From NCBI RefSeq assembly GCF_030269305.1, contig NZ_BSTC01000010.1, positions 124,001-188,000 of the forward strand: a DNA stretch of 64,000 nt, written 5' to 3'. Shown one piece after another: positions 63,353 to 64,000 of this stretch. Each line of letters starts with the position of its first letter. The stretch's first letter is position 1. The notes under the pieces were generated by a model, which was not told where the DNA came from, ran no database searches, and saw only the letters and a program-made list of their open reading frames with translations. The position numbers and the translations under genes are program-made. Source of the DNA: Kineosporia sp. NBRC 101731 (GTDB taxonomy: Bacteria > Actinomycetota > Actinomycetes > Actinomycetales > Kineosporiaceae).

Positions 63353-64000
63353 ATGCGTGATGACGTGCTCCCCGAGGCCGTGCGTGAGCGTGCGCTCGCC
63401 CTGGCCGCGGAGAACCAGCTCCCGGCCTATCTCTACGACCTGGCCGCCCTGCGCTCGCAGGCCGCTGCGATCCGCGACGCGCTCGCGGGGGCCGGGGTCG
63501 AGTTCCTCTACGCCGCCAAGGCCAACCCCGACCCGGCGCTCCTGCGCGTGATCGCGCCGCTGACCGACGGCATCGAGGTGGCCTCCGGCGGCGAGCTGGA
63601 GCACGTGATGGACGCCGCGCCCGGAGCTCGCGTGGCGTTCGGCGGCCCGGGCAAGACCGACCGGGAACTGATGGCCGCGATCGGCCGGGGTGTCTGGCGC
63701 CTGCACGTGGAGAGCGTGCGGGAGCTGAACCGGGTGATCGCGCTTGCCGGTCGACGTCCCGTCGACGTATTGCTGCGGGCCAACCTGCCCTTCGGGGTGA
63801 GCGGAGCGGCGCTGACGATGAGCGGGCCCTTCGGGATGGACGAGGAAACGCTCGCCGTCGCCGCCCGCACGGCCCGGGACGCCGCGGCCGCCGGTAGTGG
63901 GGTGAGGGTGCGCGGTCTCCACGTGCACCTGGCCTCCGGACTGGACGCCGGTCAGAAGCTGGCGCTCGACGGGCGCGTGCTGGCCTGGGCCCGGTGCTGG
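63353..64000 (+). CDS. LysA-type PLP-dependent decarboxylase, N-terminal half only
   Basis: 216 codons are visible, and the frame runs off the right edge. The fold-type III signature is clear: PAYLYDLAALRSQAAAIRDA, then FLYAAKANPDPALLRVIAP (PLP Lys), DGIEVASGGELEHVMDA, ARVAFGGPGKTDRELMAAI and VRGLHVHLASGLD. It belongs to the diaminopimelate/ornithine decarboxylase group. The short KANP motif and lack of a neighbouring lysine operon gene are closer to siderophore-type members such as SbnH, but the specificity part is not visible. The ATG at 63353 has no strong ribosome-binding site. Confidence 0.8.
   Translation, partial: MRDDVLPEAVRERALALAAENQLPAYLYDLAALRSQAAAIRDALAGAGVEFLYAAKANPDPALLRVIAPLTDGIEVASGGELEHVMDAAPGARVAFGGPGKTDRELMAAIGRGVWRLHVESVRELNRVIALAGRRPVDVLLRANLPFGVSGAALTMSGPFGMDEETLAVAARTARDAAAAGSGVRVRGLHVHLASGLDAGQKLALDGRVLAWARCW

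Overview
The window is about 70% G+C, uses GTG and TTG starts freely, and is packed with short intergenic gaps and 1-4 bp gene overlaps. Together with a cvn-type conservon, a fused CydDC exporter, a DUF1996 protein, an HspR-type operator at lon and a c-di-AMP riboswitch before an NlpC/P60 gene, this points to a free-living, aerobic, developmentally complex actinobacterium. A Kineosporiaceae-like organism would fit, but that placement is inference. No tRNA, rRNA, CRISPR array, IS element or prophage was seen. The window looks like ordinary chromosome with accessory patches.

Layout. 1-9.9 kb: the 5' part of an acyl-CoA synthetase-like gene, two drug-type MFS exporters with local ArsR and TetR regulators, a secreted gamma-glutamyltranspeptidase, and a HelD-type helicase/GNAT pair. 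9.9-20 kb: HrpB helicase; a two-component system coupled to a carbohydrate-binding-like surface protein; a secreted DUF1996 protein; CutC; Lon with an HspR-like operator. 20-30.6 kb: a giant Ser/Thr kinase-ATPase-GAF-diguanylate cyclase, two FAD monooxygenases flanking malate dehydrogenase, and an NlpC/P60 hydrolase under a c-di-AMP riboswitch. 31-40.5 kb: a membrane-anchored GH26-like hydrolase with a roughly 790-residue disordered cytoplasmic arm, an orphan betaine-type binding lipoprotein, and a four-gene conservon. 41-46.2 kb: an ABC-2 exporter with its two-component system, then BlaI/M56. 46.3-52.7 kb: cytochrome bd operon cydA-cydB-cydDC. 52.7-64 kb: small accessory genes, an EamA exporter with a divergent LysR gene, a Fur/Zur-like box followed by a GNAT gene and a nicotianamine synthase-like gene, an amidohydrolase, a possible toxin/immunity pair, OsmC, a second HelD/GNAT pair, and the start of a LysA-type PLP decarboxylase.

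The most promising undescribed system is the metal-box-controlled GNAT plus nicotianamine synthase-like pair (55.73-57.39 kb), which looks like a minimal opine or nicotianamine metallophore unit. Next are the twin HelD-GNAT cassettes, the kinase/diguanylate cyclase fusion, and the BlaI-type operator placed between blaI/M56 and the cytochrome bd operon. At a larger scale, at least ten unrelated genes carry in-frame 9, 12, 15 or 45 bp tandem repeats in linkers or termini.
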